A stretch of 64,000 nt of DNA from Chrysogorgia sp. JL179-B06 (GCA_035772405.1 JAYKKM010000469.1:2110001-2174000), one strand, 5' to 3'. Shown: positions 1 through 10,144, counted from the first letter of the stretch. The notes: generated by a model not told the origin, from the letters alone. Numbers and translations are program-made.

Positions 1-22
1 AATAATAATAATAATATTAATA
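1..22. repeat. (AAT)n microsatellite at window edge
   Basis: The window opens with an imperfect AAT run directly upstream of the truncated LINE reverse transcriptase. AAT runs also follow LINE fragments at 2944-2957 and about 5180-5222, so this may be a retroelement tail or target site rather than random sequence. Confidence 0.85.
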
Positions 23-32
23 ATTCTCTAGT

Positions 33-428
33 GAGAATCAACGACTGATTACCTGTCTAAATAACATGTACAAGTGGTTCACATCCTGTCTGCTAAGACC
101 TATGGATCATCACTTAGATGATTATAAATTAATGGAAGAACAGCAAAGAGGTGCAAAGATCGGCAGTAGTGGAACAATGGACAATCTGTTAATTGACCGA
201 ATGGTCACATTAGATTGTCATAGAGGTAAACGTAATTTGAGCATGGCGTGGATTGACGTGAAAAAGGCATATGAATCCGTAGACCATGGATGGTTAAAGA
301 AGATGATGCAGGTGCACAGATTTCCAGTATGGTTGTGTAGAGTTATATATAACCTATGCGCAAGCTGGAACACAAAGATCGTGGTTAACACCAAATGCGC
401 GGGAAAGAGTCCTCTGGAACAATTCACT
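33..428 (+). pseudogene. LINE reverse transcriptase, N-terminal half (fragment)
   Basis: An open frame from about base 33 reads through ITCLNNMYKWF, then EEQQRGAKIGSSGTMDNLL, then the RT motif A region MAWIDVKKAYESVDH, which supplies the first catalytic Asp (AWIDVKKAY). This is the fingers/palm start of a LINE RT that would make cDNA from the element's RNA at the cut target. The upstream N-terminal domain and start codon are missing, so 66 is only an internal Met. The frame is lost around 400-428: the residues matching the downstream motif B (IHFNKGLPQGD) are reached only after a one-base shift. The MITE starts immediately after. Confidence 0.85.
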
Positions 429-432
429 TTAA

Positions 433-935
433 AGGGACACTCCGGCCCAAATACAAATGTAGTTCATATGAAAGATCTTACTGACTTTAGATTATTTCCA
501 AAGTTTCAGCATTCCTATCAATTTAGTTAAGAAGATGTGGCAAGTTGAAGTCGGAGAGTTTGTCCAATTTCGACGCCATTTTGTTTCTCAAATATGACGT
601 CACTGAGTGACGTGATCTCGTATTATGCCTAAGAAGCTCCTCTACTTTCCTGCATGATGAACTAAATAGTTTATTTCGACTAATTTTCGTCCAAAGACCA
701 TTCACAATAACTATCACTATGTGATCGCCATCAAAACAACTCCACTGACGATAAAGAATCACTCAATGACGTCATATTTTCAAAACCAATATGGCGTCAA
801 AATCCACAAATTTTCAACTTCAACTAGCAATATCTTCTCAACTAAATTGATAGGAATGCTGCAACTTTGGAAATAAACTAAAGTCAGTAAGATCTTTCAT
901 ATGAACTGCATTTGTATTTGGGCCGGAGTGTCCCT
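433..935. mobile_element. TTAA-flanked palindromic MITE inside the LINE RT
   Basis: A 503-bp insert is bounded by TTAA at 429-432 and 936-939. The ends are inverted repeats starting AGGGACACTCCGGCCC. Homology between the arms extends roughly 180 bp with scattered mismatches, so the element is largely a foldback. It has no coding capacity. TTAA duplication is a property of piggyBac and Kolobok transposons; the AGGG terminus is more Kolobok-like, but the superfamily is inferred. Removing it brings the two RT halves together directly at motif B. Confidence 0.9.
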
Positions 936-939
936 TTAA

Positions 940-1663
940 CAAGGGTCTACCTCAAGGTGATGCGCTGTGCCCACGGCTATTTACGCTGTGCCTAAACCCA
1001 GTTGCCTGGAAATTGAGTTCCACCGAAGGATACAGGATATCCAAGCCGATAAGCTCGAAGATAACGAGTCTACTCTACGTCGATGATCTTAAAGTTTTCG
1101 CAGCATCCAAGGCGGAGTTGAGTAGAGTCCTGAAATCGACAAAAGCTGCGATGGAAGACATTGGTCTCCAATGGAACCCCAATAAATGTAATGTAATACA
1201 CATTAAAAAGGGGGCTCAAACGCAAGAGGCTGAGGATCTGAAGCTAGATCATTCATCGGTAATAGAATATCTTAAAGAGGAGACACAGTACAAGTTTTTG
1301 GGCGTTCCAGAAAGGCTGATTCAAGAAGAGAAGTTGGTGCTAGAATGCGCAGCGAAAGTCTACCTCCAAAGATTATCGATCATTTGGTCAAGCCCACTAT
1401 CCGATTACAACCGTGTCTTAGCGTCCAATCAATTTGCATTGCCAGTGCTCTCTTATCTCATGTGGACACAGCACTGGCCGCTGGCAGAGATGAGACAGAT
1501 TGACAGAGACGCGCGGAAGATTATCGTGGAGAGTGGTGGGAAACATCCGTTGGGATCAACGGTCCCTTGTATTACGTTCAACCTTTCTGTTGTCGGAAGC
1601 CTTACCTACCGAGAGACAAAGGCGGGCGTGGTCTTTGCTCTGTGGAGAACGAGTACAAGCTAA
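940..1663 (+). pseudogene. LINE reverse transcriptase, palm and thumb (fragment)
   Basis: Reading starts right after the MITE with KGLPQGDALCPRLFTLCLNP, RT motif B, and continues to SLLYVDDLKVFA, the YxDD motif C holding the other two catalytic Asp residues. Thumb sequence follows (ARKIIVESGGKHPLGST). Around 1560-1600 the homologous reading moves to another frame (DKGGRGLCSVENEYKLTKIKA, 1611-1680), so there is at least one frameshift. The first part (941-1012) precedes the first Met at 1013 but is clearly coding by descent. Confidence 0.85.
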
Positions 1664-2696
1664 CCAAGATCAAAGCAGGTATCAAGTTGTATAAAATACA
1701 GATCCCACAGTACAGTTGGTTCGGGAGTTTGAAGAAAGAGCAGTTGATCAAGGCCATCAATCATTAGTAAAGGAGGTGTTAAAATATGCTAACGAGATTG
1801 GAATCACTGTAAACTTAAGTCACCCGCACCCCACGTCCCGTAACAACAAAGGGGAAATGGCATCTGGAGAGAAGGTTAAGAAACAACTGAAGACAGCAGT
1901 TAAGGAACAGCTTCGAGATAAAATCCGAGGTGAAAAGTGGCAAGGGAAATTTCTAAAATCCAGATGGGATGATGAAAAACTGAACCAAACAGGATGCTTT
2001 GCATGGCTGAAGGAGTGGAAACATGCACCCTCGCACACCATAGCTGGGATGATGGAGCTCTACGAACAGTTAACTCCAACAAAGTTGTACACATCACATA
2101 AAACGAAGACAAGCCAGATTGATGACGTCATGTGCAGATTGTGTGGTACTGAGGCCGCGGAGAGCCTTGCACATGTGTTAGCAGGGTGTTCAGCACTGGC
2201 ACAAAACAAGTACTTCTCAAGACACAATGCAGCCTTAAAAATCCTCTTCTTCGAGATGCTGAAGGTGACGCAGTTAGCGAGTACACAGTGGTTCTCCCCA
2301 AAAGTACCGGGCCCGATTTACGAATCTGAGGATGCGCAAGCATTCTGGGATGTACCGGCATATACAGAGTACAACCATGTGACAGCGAATAGAGTAGATG
2401 CTCGGTTCGTAGATCACAAAAGTAAGAAAGTAATGGCTGTAGAGATGAGCTGTCCGTGGATTAACAACCCTGAAAAGAAAGATGAGGAGAAAACGCTAAA
2501 GTACGGCCCCCTACCCAGGGTACTGTTGTTTAAGTTCCCATCTTACCAAGTGGAACAGTACAATGTGATTATTGATGTCCTGGGAGGATGGTCCAGAGAT
2601 TTGGATACTACAATGCGAAAGATGCTGGGGCCTCGTGGAAAAGACGTACTATTAAGGATGCATGTCCAGTACCCTAAACATCGCACAAACATTTAA
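1600..2696 (+). pseudogene. LINE C-terminal region with CCHC knuckle and RLE endonuclease
   Basis: After a second frame change near 1715 a 326-residue frame runs to 2696. It contains CRLCGTEAAESLAHVLAGC, a CCHC zinc knuckle. Further on is RVDARFVDHKSKKVMAVEMS, whose spaced Asp and Glu (15 residues apart) match the PD-(D/E)xK core of restriction-like endonucleases that nick the LINE target site. A conserved block LGGWSRDLDTTMR follows. The extreme C-terminus is frameshifted: the sequence resembling STLNIAQTFK occurs in another frame at about 2663-2698. Decayed, not expressible as one protein. Confidence 0.85.
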
Positions 2697-2957
2697 AGTC
2701 ATTACATGAAAGGTAGTCAAATCAGATGAAAGATTTAATATAGCCTGATTATATAAGAAGGCAAACATCACTATGAGATAGATAATCCTTTGATAACTTT
2801 TACGATATTAGTTGGACTTAAGTTTTAGTAGATATTCTGTTACAACAATTTGTTTTATATTAATCCTTGACAGCAACATAGGTTACGTACTTGCGCCCTA
2901 TGTTACTTTTTATGTGATTAGCATTCATACGTGTCATACTGCTATAATAATAATAAT

Positions 2958-3616
2958 CTAAAGCCAGGAACAGAGGCTTTGATATGTGCAGCCCAGGAAC
3001 AGGCACTAAGAACTAACGACATCAAGTTCAACATTGACAAGACAGTAGAATCACCGTTGTGCAGGCTCTGTGGAGAAAAGGGAGAAAGCGTGGGACACTT
3101 AATCAGTGAATGTACAAAACTTGCTCAAACAGAGTACAAACGACGCCATTACAGTGTTGCAAGGATTATTCATTGGACACTATGTGGAAAATATGGCCTA
3201 GAAAGAGTAGACAAATGGTACGATATCCCCGAAGGAGTGGTGGAATCAAACCAGATAAAGATGCTTTGGGATTTTATGATTCAGTGTGACCACTGCATAG
3301 GAGACCAGACATAATCATAGTAGACAAAAAAGAACGGAAATGCATGATAATCGATATTGCTATCCCGGGAGACAACAGAGTCGGAAAGGAAGGAGAAAAG
3401 ATAGAAAAATATGATGAATTGAAGCGAGAGGTTAAACGACTGTGGTCGATGAGGAAGGTAGAAATAGTCCCAGTTGTAGTTGGAGCTCTAGGAGCTGTGA
3501 GTAAAAGGTTTGAACAGTGGATAGAAAAGATTGGAATCAAGGTGAAGATTGAGCAAATCCAGAAAACGACGCTACTTGGAACAGCAAGGATTCTAAGAAA
3601 AACATTAGAAAACTAA
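2958..3616 (+). pseudogene. LINE CCHC/RLE endonuclease C-terminus (frameshifted)
   Basis: Two overlapping frames carry one protein. The first (to about 3312) has CRLCGEKGESVGHLISEC, a CCHC knuckle, then KLAQTEYKRRHYSVARI and LCGKYGLERVDKWYD. A frameshift near 3290-3300 moves the reading to RPDIIIVDKKERKCMIIDIA, the RLE core with Asp residues 15 apart. It then continues through EIVPVVVGALGAVSK to a stop at 3614-3616. These features are typical of RLE LINE proteins common in cnidarian genomes. Without the RT it cannot transpose. Confidence 0.85.
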
Positions 3617-3717
3617 ACAACCCAGTGTCACCTTAGTCTACTGGATGTAGACAGCTGGCACTGATAAACACCAACCGAACATCAAGTTGTGCGAAGACAA
3701 ACAATAACAATAATGGT
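2958..3717 (+). mobile_element. Second RLE-type LINE remnant, 5'-truncated
   Basis: It starts abruptly after the AAT run at 2944-2957 with a C-terminal LINE fragment and ends at AAT-like sequence around 3701-3717. It is a different family from copy 1: the endonuclease block reads IDIAIPGDNR instead of VEMSCPW. The fragment covers only the CCHC and endonuclease region, so it is a typical 5'-truncated insertion. Confidence 0.85.
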
Positions 3718-4395
3718 TTAATACGACATATCCAAAAATTACATTGGCTCTTCGTCCGCAATCGTAATTAAAGCTATATAAATGAATAAATAAATACATA
3801 TGATAATAAAATACAATAAATTACAAATTGATTCTGATTGTACTAAAATTAGTTCCAAACTACAACTAAATTGCGGATGTCATTAGACAGACTCGTTCAG
3901 AAGCCTACTCTCCGCCAAAGATTTCATTTCAGTTTTCAGATGGCTCAGAAAAAGACTAGTTTCAGAAATATTTCGAATTGTACTAGGTAGGCTATTAAAG
4001 CGTATTGCACAAGAGTGCTAGTCAATTTGCTACAGAGCTAAAGTAATTTCTTAATAAATAGTGTATCTTCCTACTTAGACAAATATAATTGCTTCATTTA
4101 GAAATTTGTATATCTAGCTTGTGGACTATGTTGTCTCTGAACAACTCAAAGTCTTTCTGTGTTGACCACGTGACTCGCACCGTTTCGGCGGCAAAACAGA
4201 AAGGACAAACAACGGTGAATGCGTAGTTTGTTTATGATCACCAGAAGAACTGTGCCGAAACAGGACTCACGGAAATGCCATTTCCTGCATTTCCTGCCAA
4301 TCGTAAAACCTGTTCATTTTAGGTACATATTTACCGTTCTCAACATCTATTCTCAAAAATACATCAACGACATCTAATCTCGAATTTTGCAAGGA
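3717..4395 (-). pseudogene. Possible minus-strand LINE C-terminal remnant and unassigned DNA
   Basis: On the minus strand about 4010-3890 encodes FNSLPSTIRNISETSLFLSH followed by a stop, which resembles the terminal residues of CR1/L2-like LINE RTs (FNSLP..IR pattern). The match is short. The rest of 3717-4395 has no recognisable gene; AT-rich sequence such as that around 3780-3830 could be its 3' tail. Confidence 0.45.
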
Positions 4396-5188
4396 AATAA
4401 GTAAAAGAACAGATCAACTCAAGCTGTTGGGAGTAATTAAAGATGTGAGGTTAAACTTTTCTGATCACATATCTGCTTCATGTAAAAAGGCCAGTAAGTT
4501 GATTGGAGTACTTGATTGGAGTACTAAGTATGAGATTGAGAAAACTTATCCCTCCAGATTTATAAAACTGCTATTCTACCTCATTTGACCTACTGAAGTC
4601 TGGCATGGCATTTTTGCAAAGCCACAGATAAAAAGAAGGCGTAAATGAAATGGGTCTCACAGCTGTCTACTGTAATTGGAAATTACCGTATGAGGACCTT
4701 TGAGGGTAAGATGAACAATCTTTACCAAAAACGCCTACAGGATATAGCTATCTTTATGTTTAAGGTTAAACACAAACTACTGCCAAAGAATATTTTTAAC
4801 TTATTCCAAAATTCACGGAACGCATACTTTTACATTCCCAGCTTCAATACCGTCCGATATGGTAAACATTCACTAAGATACTTTGGACCAGTCCTATGGT
4901 CTAAACTAACACCCGAAGAAAGAAATATTGAGTCACTCTATACTTTTATGAGTACTATTAGAAAAAGAGATCTAATTGGATCTGAATAATGTAATAATTG
5001 TCCTTTATGTAGTAATTAGTTATTAAGTAGTGTAAGTAGTGTAATCTAACATTAATAGTATTTTATATTGTAATTATTAATATTTTAGTGTAAGCATTCG
5101 TTTTCATTACCACTTAGTGTCACCGATTAGTAGACTACTTGTAGTTGGCTAGAAGATTGACACATTAATAAAGTTTATAATAATAATA

Positions 5189-5222
<34 letters not shown>
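4395..5222 (+). mobile_element. CR1/L2-like LINE 3' fragment with (AAT)n tail
   Basis: The sequence encodes, over several frames, DQLKLLGVIKDVRLNFSDHI, SCKKASKLIGVL and HLTYCSLAWHFCKATDKKK. The open 114-residue stretch at 4645-4989 follows, with LQDIAIFMFKVKHKLLPKNI and FNTVRYGKHSLRYFGPVLWS. This is the order of the RT thumb and C-terminus of CR1/L2-like LINEs. The stretch before 4645 is broken by frameshifts, so it is a pseudogene. An untranslated tail runs to an AAT-rich microsatellite at about 5180-5222. Confidence 0.8.
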
Positions 5223-5223
<1 letters not shown>

Positions 5224-5843
5224 CTATTCAAAATACAGTAGTTTATGAACAAGATAAATAGAAGTATTTAGGTCGTGTAGAAGTATTTACACGGGTCCAA
5301 AACGGTACAAAAAACATACCGTTTTCGTTTAAGTTACACGATGCCCGATTGAACCGGATATCGGATTATAAAACTAGACCTTTTCATCAGAGCTCCAGAG
5401 CATCCAAATCATCTTGACATATTTTGGTGGTAATATCGCGCAAGAAACAAATCATTTTTATGTGAGTTCGACGAAGAACTCCTTCTCAAGTCCATAGAAG
5501 ACTTTATAATAATAGTTTATTAGAAAAGACTAATTTTGCAGCCAAAAGCTGAATTACATGTCATTGGGTTAGAAATAATATTACAATACTATTATGTACA
5601 CAATATGAAAACTACAATTTAAGACTACTGGCTGAGGCAATAACAAAGGATTTAGAATACCTATTAGTCTTACATCGAGGAATGTTGTAAACTCTTTCAT
5701 GTCTCAGTCAAGCGTGAAAATCCGTGTCTGAAAGTGGGGGGGATGACTGCATCGTTTGCGGAAAGTCAGAAGGGGGATAATCATACATTGGTCAAAAAGT
5801 GGGGGGATACATCCCCCCATTCCCCCCAGGATTGACGCCCTTG
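5223..5843. other. No recognised gene; C-rich dispersed repeat edge
   Basis: No coding sequence recognised. About 5728-5830 contains G/C homopolymer-rich sequence (AGTGGGGGG.. CCCCCCA) that recurs in style at 26890-26950 and 32880-32935, suggesting a dispersed repeat. The last 8 bases (5836-5843, CGCCCTTG) are the left target duplication of the next element. Confidence 0.5.
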
Positions 5844-6622
5844 CCAGGGTGGAATCTACGTATGTCACGCCGAATATCTTCGGCGTGGAGTTTGAAAATC
5901 CTCGGCGTACTGGCGTGAGATCGTAAATTGTGGCGCGTACCGGCGTAGATCGTAGAAGTACTTGGCGTATTTTTGCTTGGCGTAAAATGGTAACTGGCGT
6001 AGTGGCGTGATGTACACGCGGCGCGCGCGGGGAATTAAACTTTTGGCGTACATGCATCATGCATGCTCCATGCTTTCAGCACGTGCGTCGGCGCATGTTT
6101 ATTGTTTTTCTTATGGGCCAGGTGCGAGAATTTGATATAACCAAAATGTTCAAAATGTTCATTTTGGGTTAATTAAATGTTCATTTTCATTTAATGTTCA
6201 TTTTGGGTTTGCGATAATCGTTCATACAGTATGGTATTTCTCGCCACGGCCCTAAATATGGCGTCGTATGTGACGTTTGAATTACATCTGGCGCTTATAA
6301 GGCGGGTTTTTTCTTTCGTAACGTCAAACGGCCGTGAATTTTCGTTCACGTGATTATTAATGCTTTTGCGGGGAACAGGCGGTAAAGCGCCAACGGTGGT
6401 CGGGAAAGCCAATCCGGACTCGGAGTCCCTAATAGAACTTTGCCGCGTAATTGCGTAGCACATCGAAAGCCTTGGCGTGGCATTTTGTGGACCTTGATTT
6501 TGGGCTTTTGGCGTGGTATTTTGAAGGTTTGGCGTGTCATTCCGATTTCCGAAGACCTTGGCGTGGTATTTTGAAAGCCTTGGCGCATCTTCGGCGTGAG
6601 GTTTACACGGATTCCACCCTGG
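5844..6622. mobile_element. hAT-like non-autonomous element with 8-bp TSD
   Basis: Terminal inverted repeats CCAGGGTGGAATC (left from 5844, right ending 6622) are flanked by an exact 8-bp duplication CGCCCTTG at 5836-5843 and 6623-6630. Further TIR similarity includes TCACGCCGAA on both sides. An 8-bp TSD with a CAGGG-type end fits hAT. The subterminal regions are full of GGCGT pentamers in the same orientation (nine in about 5890-6050, five in about 6470-6600). Reading frames across it are chance products; no transposase is seen. Confidence 0.85.
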
Positions 6623-6624
6623 CG

Positions 6625-6880
6625 CCCTTGGTCTCAGTGAATGTCTACGGCTAGAGTTAAAAGCAGGTAGCAAGTTGTAAAGTTTATGGCCTGGGTCGTT
6701 CATTATACTGTTAGACAACTTCTCGAATGCAGTACGTCGTCGTTCCGTTGGCACAGGCCGGAAGATGATAGGGCATCGCCGTACGACACACCGGCGCCTA
6801 CGATGGTAGATAAGGCCCGTCTTTGTAAGCGCTCTAAATCATCGGCAGATATACAGGCAAGGCATGGTGGAATAATGGTG
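6625..6880 (-). pseudogene. LINE reverse transcriptase C-terminal remnant
   Basis: On the minus strand 6870-6757 encodes ISADDLERLQRRALSTIVGA followed by GVSYGDALSSSGL. After a frameshift near 6757 comes PTERRRTAFEKLSNSI and DPGHKLYNLLPAFNSS down to about 6630. The order (LE..QRRAL, SY.DAL..GL, ERR, F, DP.HKL..LLP) is the well-known C-terminal pattern of animal LINE RTs. The fragment ends where the hAT-like element begins. Not functional. Confidence 0.75.
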
Positions 6881-6889
6881 ATGTAGCAA

Positions 6890-7605
6890 TAGTGATGCGT
6901 ATTCGATAACACTTCTAATGCATGTACAATAAAATTGCACTAAGTCATTACAGGATGCCTTAGCTGCCACGTTTTAGTTTGCATCCGATTCCCTAATCGA
7001 GAGCGATATAGCAATATGAACCATATATATTGCTAAAACACAGCAGACACAATATGGCTATCCAAAGTTATTTGTAAATACACAGCCAATTAGACCAAAA
7101 AATTACAAAGATAAAGTGATTTACGAGCGCAGCGCAGCGGATTACACCAGTTTAATACACGGCGAAAGAACTTATCGTTTTACTTTTCATATTAGCGAAG
7201 TGATTTTCGCACGAACGTGGGAATGTGGAATGGCACGTATCGGATTGCTTCGGGTCTTAACAGAACACCTATATTCGGTATGAAAAGTAATCAGATACAA
7301 AAGCAAACCGGTATGGTGTAACTGGGGCCAACGTATCGTACAGGCATAGCTTTAAATTAACTACAGCTTATTTCGTCCAGCATGAAATTCTTTGATTTAT
7401 TATTAGCTAAAATTAAGCCTTATTAGTTAGATCGGATTTCCGATAAAAAATTCGCAATAAAACGCGGTCACTTTCAACAACTACTAATCGTGGCCGACCC
7501 CACACACGAGAGAGACTGTCTAGAATCAATTCAACTGCGCTGTCTGGTTCCGGCCGAAATGAAACGCGAGCCCCTCGAGCGAAATGGAAAACAGTACACA
7601 ATATA
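6890..7605. other. No recognised gene
   Basis: Neither strand shows a recognisable protein, RNA or repeat. Short open frames such as 7413-7610 on the minus strand have no family features. Confidence 0.5.
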
Positions 7606-7930
7606 TTCAATGTGACTTGCAGCTTTCTTATTTCAATATAGTAAATTATTTGCTACTCAAGCTTTAACGTTTCTTTAAATGTTTCTGAGCCCCAGACGGA
7701 AATCGAATCCGCAACCTTCGTAATCTCATCGAGCTACCAGAACTCAGATGGCAGAGCGAAGGCCACGCGCTCTGGCCACGTTGTGTACTACTTCAAGTTC
7801 GTACATGCGACATACGTACTGCTAGATTAGCAGCCTCGATATGTCTGTATATCTTTTATCAAGTATATATTAAATGTGACTTGCAGCTTGGTTATTTCAA
7901 TAAAGTAAATTGTTTGCTACTTAAGCTTTT
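7606..7930. repeat. ~60-bp direct repeats flanking a tRNA-like SINE piece
   Basis: The stretches 7608-7666 and 7870-7928 are direct repeats (ATGTGACTTGCAGCTT.. TTGCTACT.AAGCTTT) with a few differences. Between them 7683-7745 is the reverse complement of a tRNA-like sequence: B-box-like ATTCGATTTCC and A-box-like TAGCTCGATGAG on the minus strand. It is probably a tRNA-derived SINE. The meaning of the direct repeats is not clear. Confidence 0.5.
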
Positions 7931-7939
7931 GCTAACGCA

Positions 7940-8690
7940 AACGCGCAATCATGTTTTCCTTGACAAGTTTCCTCGAGCATGACGAACACATTTTTTCCAA
8001 CAATTATCCTTGACATGTTTTATTTACTCCCGACAAATTATGTTCGCGCATTAGCTTGAATGTTGGTAATTTGCCTTTCTTGACAAGACAACAGCGAATA
8101 CTTGCATGTAGTGCTGGAATATCCTTACTTATACAATTTTTACAACCGTCATATTAGTCGAAGGACCAGTTTTCCTTGACGGCGCGAACAAGATTTCCTT
8201 GCTCAAAAAGCTGGCATATGACCAGCTGTTTGTCAAGGAAAATCTGGTCAATTTGTGTCTTACACACGAGCAAATAAAACTTATCAAGGACTCAAAGGAA
8301 AACTTCTCAAAGAAAACCCGTGTACGGGGCTTCGTAAATTACTGGGGGGAAAGCAGTAAAAGCAGGCAAGGGTTCAGAACTTTGGTTCAGCGAATGTTCA
8401 AGATACCAACTTAAAAATAGTAACGTCTTAGGACCGGGATTAAAACTCTTGGCCCCTTTCCAACATTCTTTAATATTATTTTAACGAACAAGGTATCTCC
8501 CGCAGCAGAAATCGGACATGGCTGATCGCCACACACGTTTCTTTCCTCGCTGTGATCCTCTTATAATAGGTGCGCGAGTGATTCGACAACTTCTGTTTTA
8601 TAGACGCTGATAAGAGCCCCAATCTCGCAAACGTCTGTTGTCTTCTACGAACAATCTCGCTAATTAACTAATGAGTAATGATGTCTAAGT
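7940..8690. other. No gene; recurring CCTTGACA motif
   Basis: No coding region recognised. TTCCTTGACA-like words occur about six times between 7950 and 8300, on both strands (for example near 7960, 8008, 8078, 8172 and inverted near 8233). The 71-codon frame at 8199-8414 has no family features. Confidence 0.4.
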
Positions 8691-8724
8691 TTGTGATTTG
8701 GCGACACACCGCTACGTGTATTAT

Positions 8725-8800
8725 ATACGTGAAGGTCAGGTCATGGTCAGGTTCGATCCCTGTCCGTCCAAACCAATCAAATTTGAGCTTGGCGATCGTC
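8725..8800 (+). mobile_element. tRNA-derived SINE fragment
   Basis: The B-box-like GGTTCGATCCCTGTCCG at about 8749-8765 resembles the other SINE copies here (38690, 37638). No convincing A box is kept, and the copy runs into the (TA)n tract at 8809. Confidence 0.4.
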
Positions 8801-8807
8801 CCCCAAG

Positions 8808-8808
<1 letters not shown>

Positions 8809-8864
<56 letters not shown>
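8809..8864. repeat. (TA)n microsatellite
   Basis: Uninterrupted TA dinucleotides to the left edge of the hairpin element at 8864. Confidence 0.95.
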
Positions 8865-8868
<4 letters not shown>

Positions 8869-9064
8869 CGCTTACCTCAAAACTGGTCGGCTACAACTTG
8901 TTTCATCTGTAAAAGAATCTAAAGGAATCTTCAGACTGCCTGAAGATTCTTTTACAGATGAAACAAGTTGTAGCAGACCAGTTTTGAGGTAAGCGAAAAT
9001 CTATTATTTGCTCTAACTATATGTTGTTGAGCACTCTTTGCATTTCGTAGACCAAAACCTACAC

Positions 9065-9066
<2 letters not shown>
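8864..9066 (+). mobile_element. (TA)n-embedded hairpin element, copy 1
   Basis: 8864-9000 is a near-perfect inverted repeat (arms of about 60 bp starting ATTTTCGCTTACCTCAAAAC, short loop with small indels). A 66-bp tail follows, ending ACCAAAACCTACACG. The unit sits between two (TA)n tracts. A second copy with the same hairpin and tail, in opposite orientation, lies at 17581-17776, also inside (TA)n. No coding capacity. The shared boundaries make it a distinct mobile unit rather than a local duplication. Confidence 0.8.

Positions 9067-9105
<39 letters not shown>
9066..9105. repeat. (TA)n microsatellite
   Basis: TA run on the tail side of the hairpin element. Confidence 0.95.
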
Positions 9106-9108
<3 letters not shown>

Positions 9109-9109
9109 T

Positions 9110-9790
9110 TTATATGGAACAATGCGAAGTTGCCTGACTCTTCTATACTCTCTGACTCTCATACTCCCTGACTCTCATATTCGTGCTACAAAATAATGTT
9201 AAGAGCAGACTGGTGAATCCTTTTGGATCCTTTGATTGGAAGCCTTCGTTTGGTAAAACCAAATCTATATATTTATGCTAGTTATATATAATATATATAT
9301 ATATATATTTATGCTAGTTTCGAATATCGAAAGATACAGAGCTCTCGAAGTACGCATGCATGGAAGCTGAAGGAAAGCGAGAAAGAGTTTGTCCTAAAGT
9401 GGTCCATTCTAAAGCGTGCAAACTCATATTCAGTCGGAGGAAAGCGATGCAATCATTGCCTTGAAGAGAAATTGTGTCTAATGAAAGCGGACAAACGGCA
9501 GGTCTGAAATCTTTGCGAAGTGCCGCCATGAGACAAATTTCGCGCGGGAAAGTTCAAACGCGCGCGCGCGATCAACTTGCGTAAGCAAACAGTCGATGTT
9601 TTGACGCCATTAACGAACTGAATTTTTATAACTTCACTCAATCGCCTGAAGCTCGTCTCGACAAACGAGACGTGAAACTCGGAGTAGCGATGTTTCAGTT
9701 TTAAGATATTTATTAAAAATTTATATTGCTCTGCTGAATATTCACAGTATTGCATAGCACTATTTTATCTACTACAAACAAAGAAATATT
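9110..9790. other. No recognised gene
   Basis: A short TA run occurs near 9285-9310 and a CG alternation near 9560-9570. No protein, RNA or transposon features recognised; minus-strand frames such as 9453-9755 have no family motifs. Confidence 0.5.
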
Positions 9791-9852
9791 GTATATATAT
9801 ATATATATAGATATATAGATATATATATATATATATAAATAAATATATATAA

Positions 9853-9940
<88 letters not shown>
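9791..9940. repeat. (TA)n microsatellite with interruptions
   Basis: About 150 bp of TA with TAGA and TAAATAAA interruptions on the left and a pure run on the right, ending exactly where the first 276-bp unit begins. Confidence 0.95.
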
Positions 9941-9943
<3 letters not shown>

Positions 9944-10072
9944 TAATATTTGGCATTTCACTCGATCAAACTACATGTTGAAAGGATTCATGGTGAAGGA
10001 AAATCCCGAGTGTTGGAATACATACATTTTAAGACCAAACCGGGACCAGTTGCGAAAAATGCAACTTAGCGG

Positions 10073-10144
10073 CCTTCCGGTAGGAATTGAACCCGCGACT
10101 CTGCGATTGCTAGTGCAGTGCTCTGACCACTGAGCTACGGAAGC
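10073..10144 (-). tRNA. tRNA-like (Ala-AGC-like) pseudogene/SINE head, unit 1
   Basis: On the minus strand the 72-nt stretch has an A box TAGCTCAGTGGTCAGAGC and a B box GGTTCAATTCC. The acceptor arms GCTTCCG/CGGAAGG pair at 6 of 7 positions, and the anticodon loop reads CTAGCAA (AGC). The anticodon stem needs a bulged base and the T stem has a mismatch, so this is more likely a tRNA-derived SINE head than a working tRNA gene. Confidence 0.55.

Larger units (their letters stand above)
33..2957 (+). mobile_element. RLE-type non-LTR retrotransposon (LINE) remnant, copy 1
   Basis: This is a plus-strand remnant of a LINE with reverse transcriptase followed by a CCHC knuckle and a restriction-like endonuclease, the order found in the R2/R4/NeSL/Hero group. 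It enters part-way through the RT, is split by a MITE at 433-935, and carries several frameshifts. A 3' untranslated part (about 2700-2943) ends in an AAT run at 2944-2957. The clade is not resolved; AAT-rich junctions would fit Dong/R4-like elements, which are known to use TAA repeats as targets. It is non-functional. Confidence 0.85.

Noticed and set aside
5704..6754. Overlapping minus- and plus-strand frames across the hAT-like element
   Set aside because: They run over TIRs and GGCGT repeats; only the 6630-6754 part carries LINE similarity, which is annotated separately.
9713..9961. Open frames of alternating Ile-Tyr residues (also at 8678-8992, 17211-17609, 43202-43595)
   Set aside because: Translations of (TA)n microsatellites, not genes.
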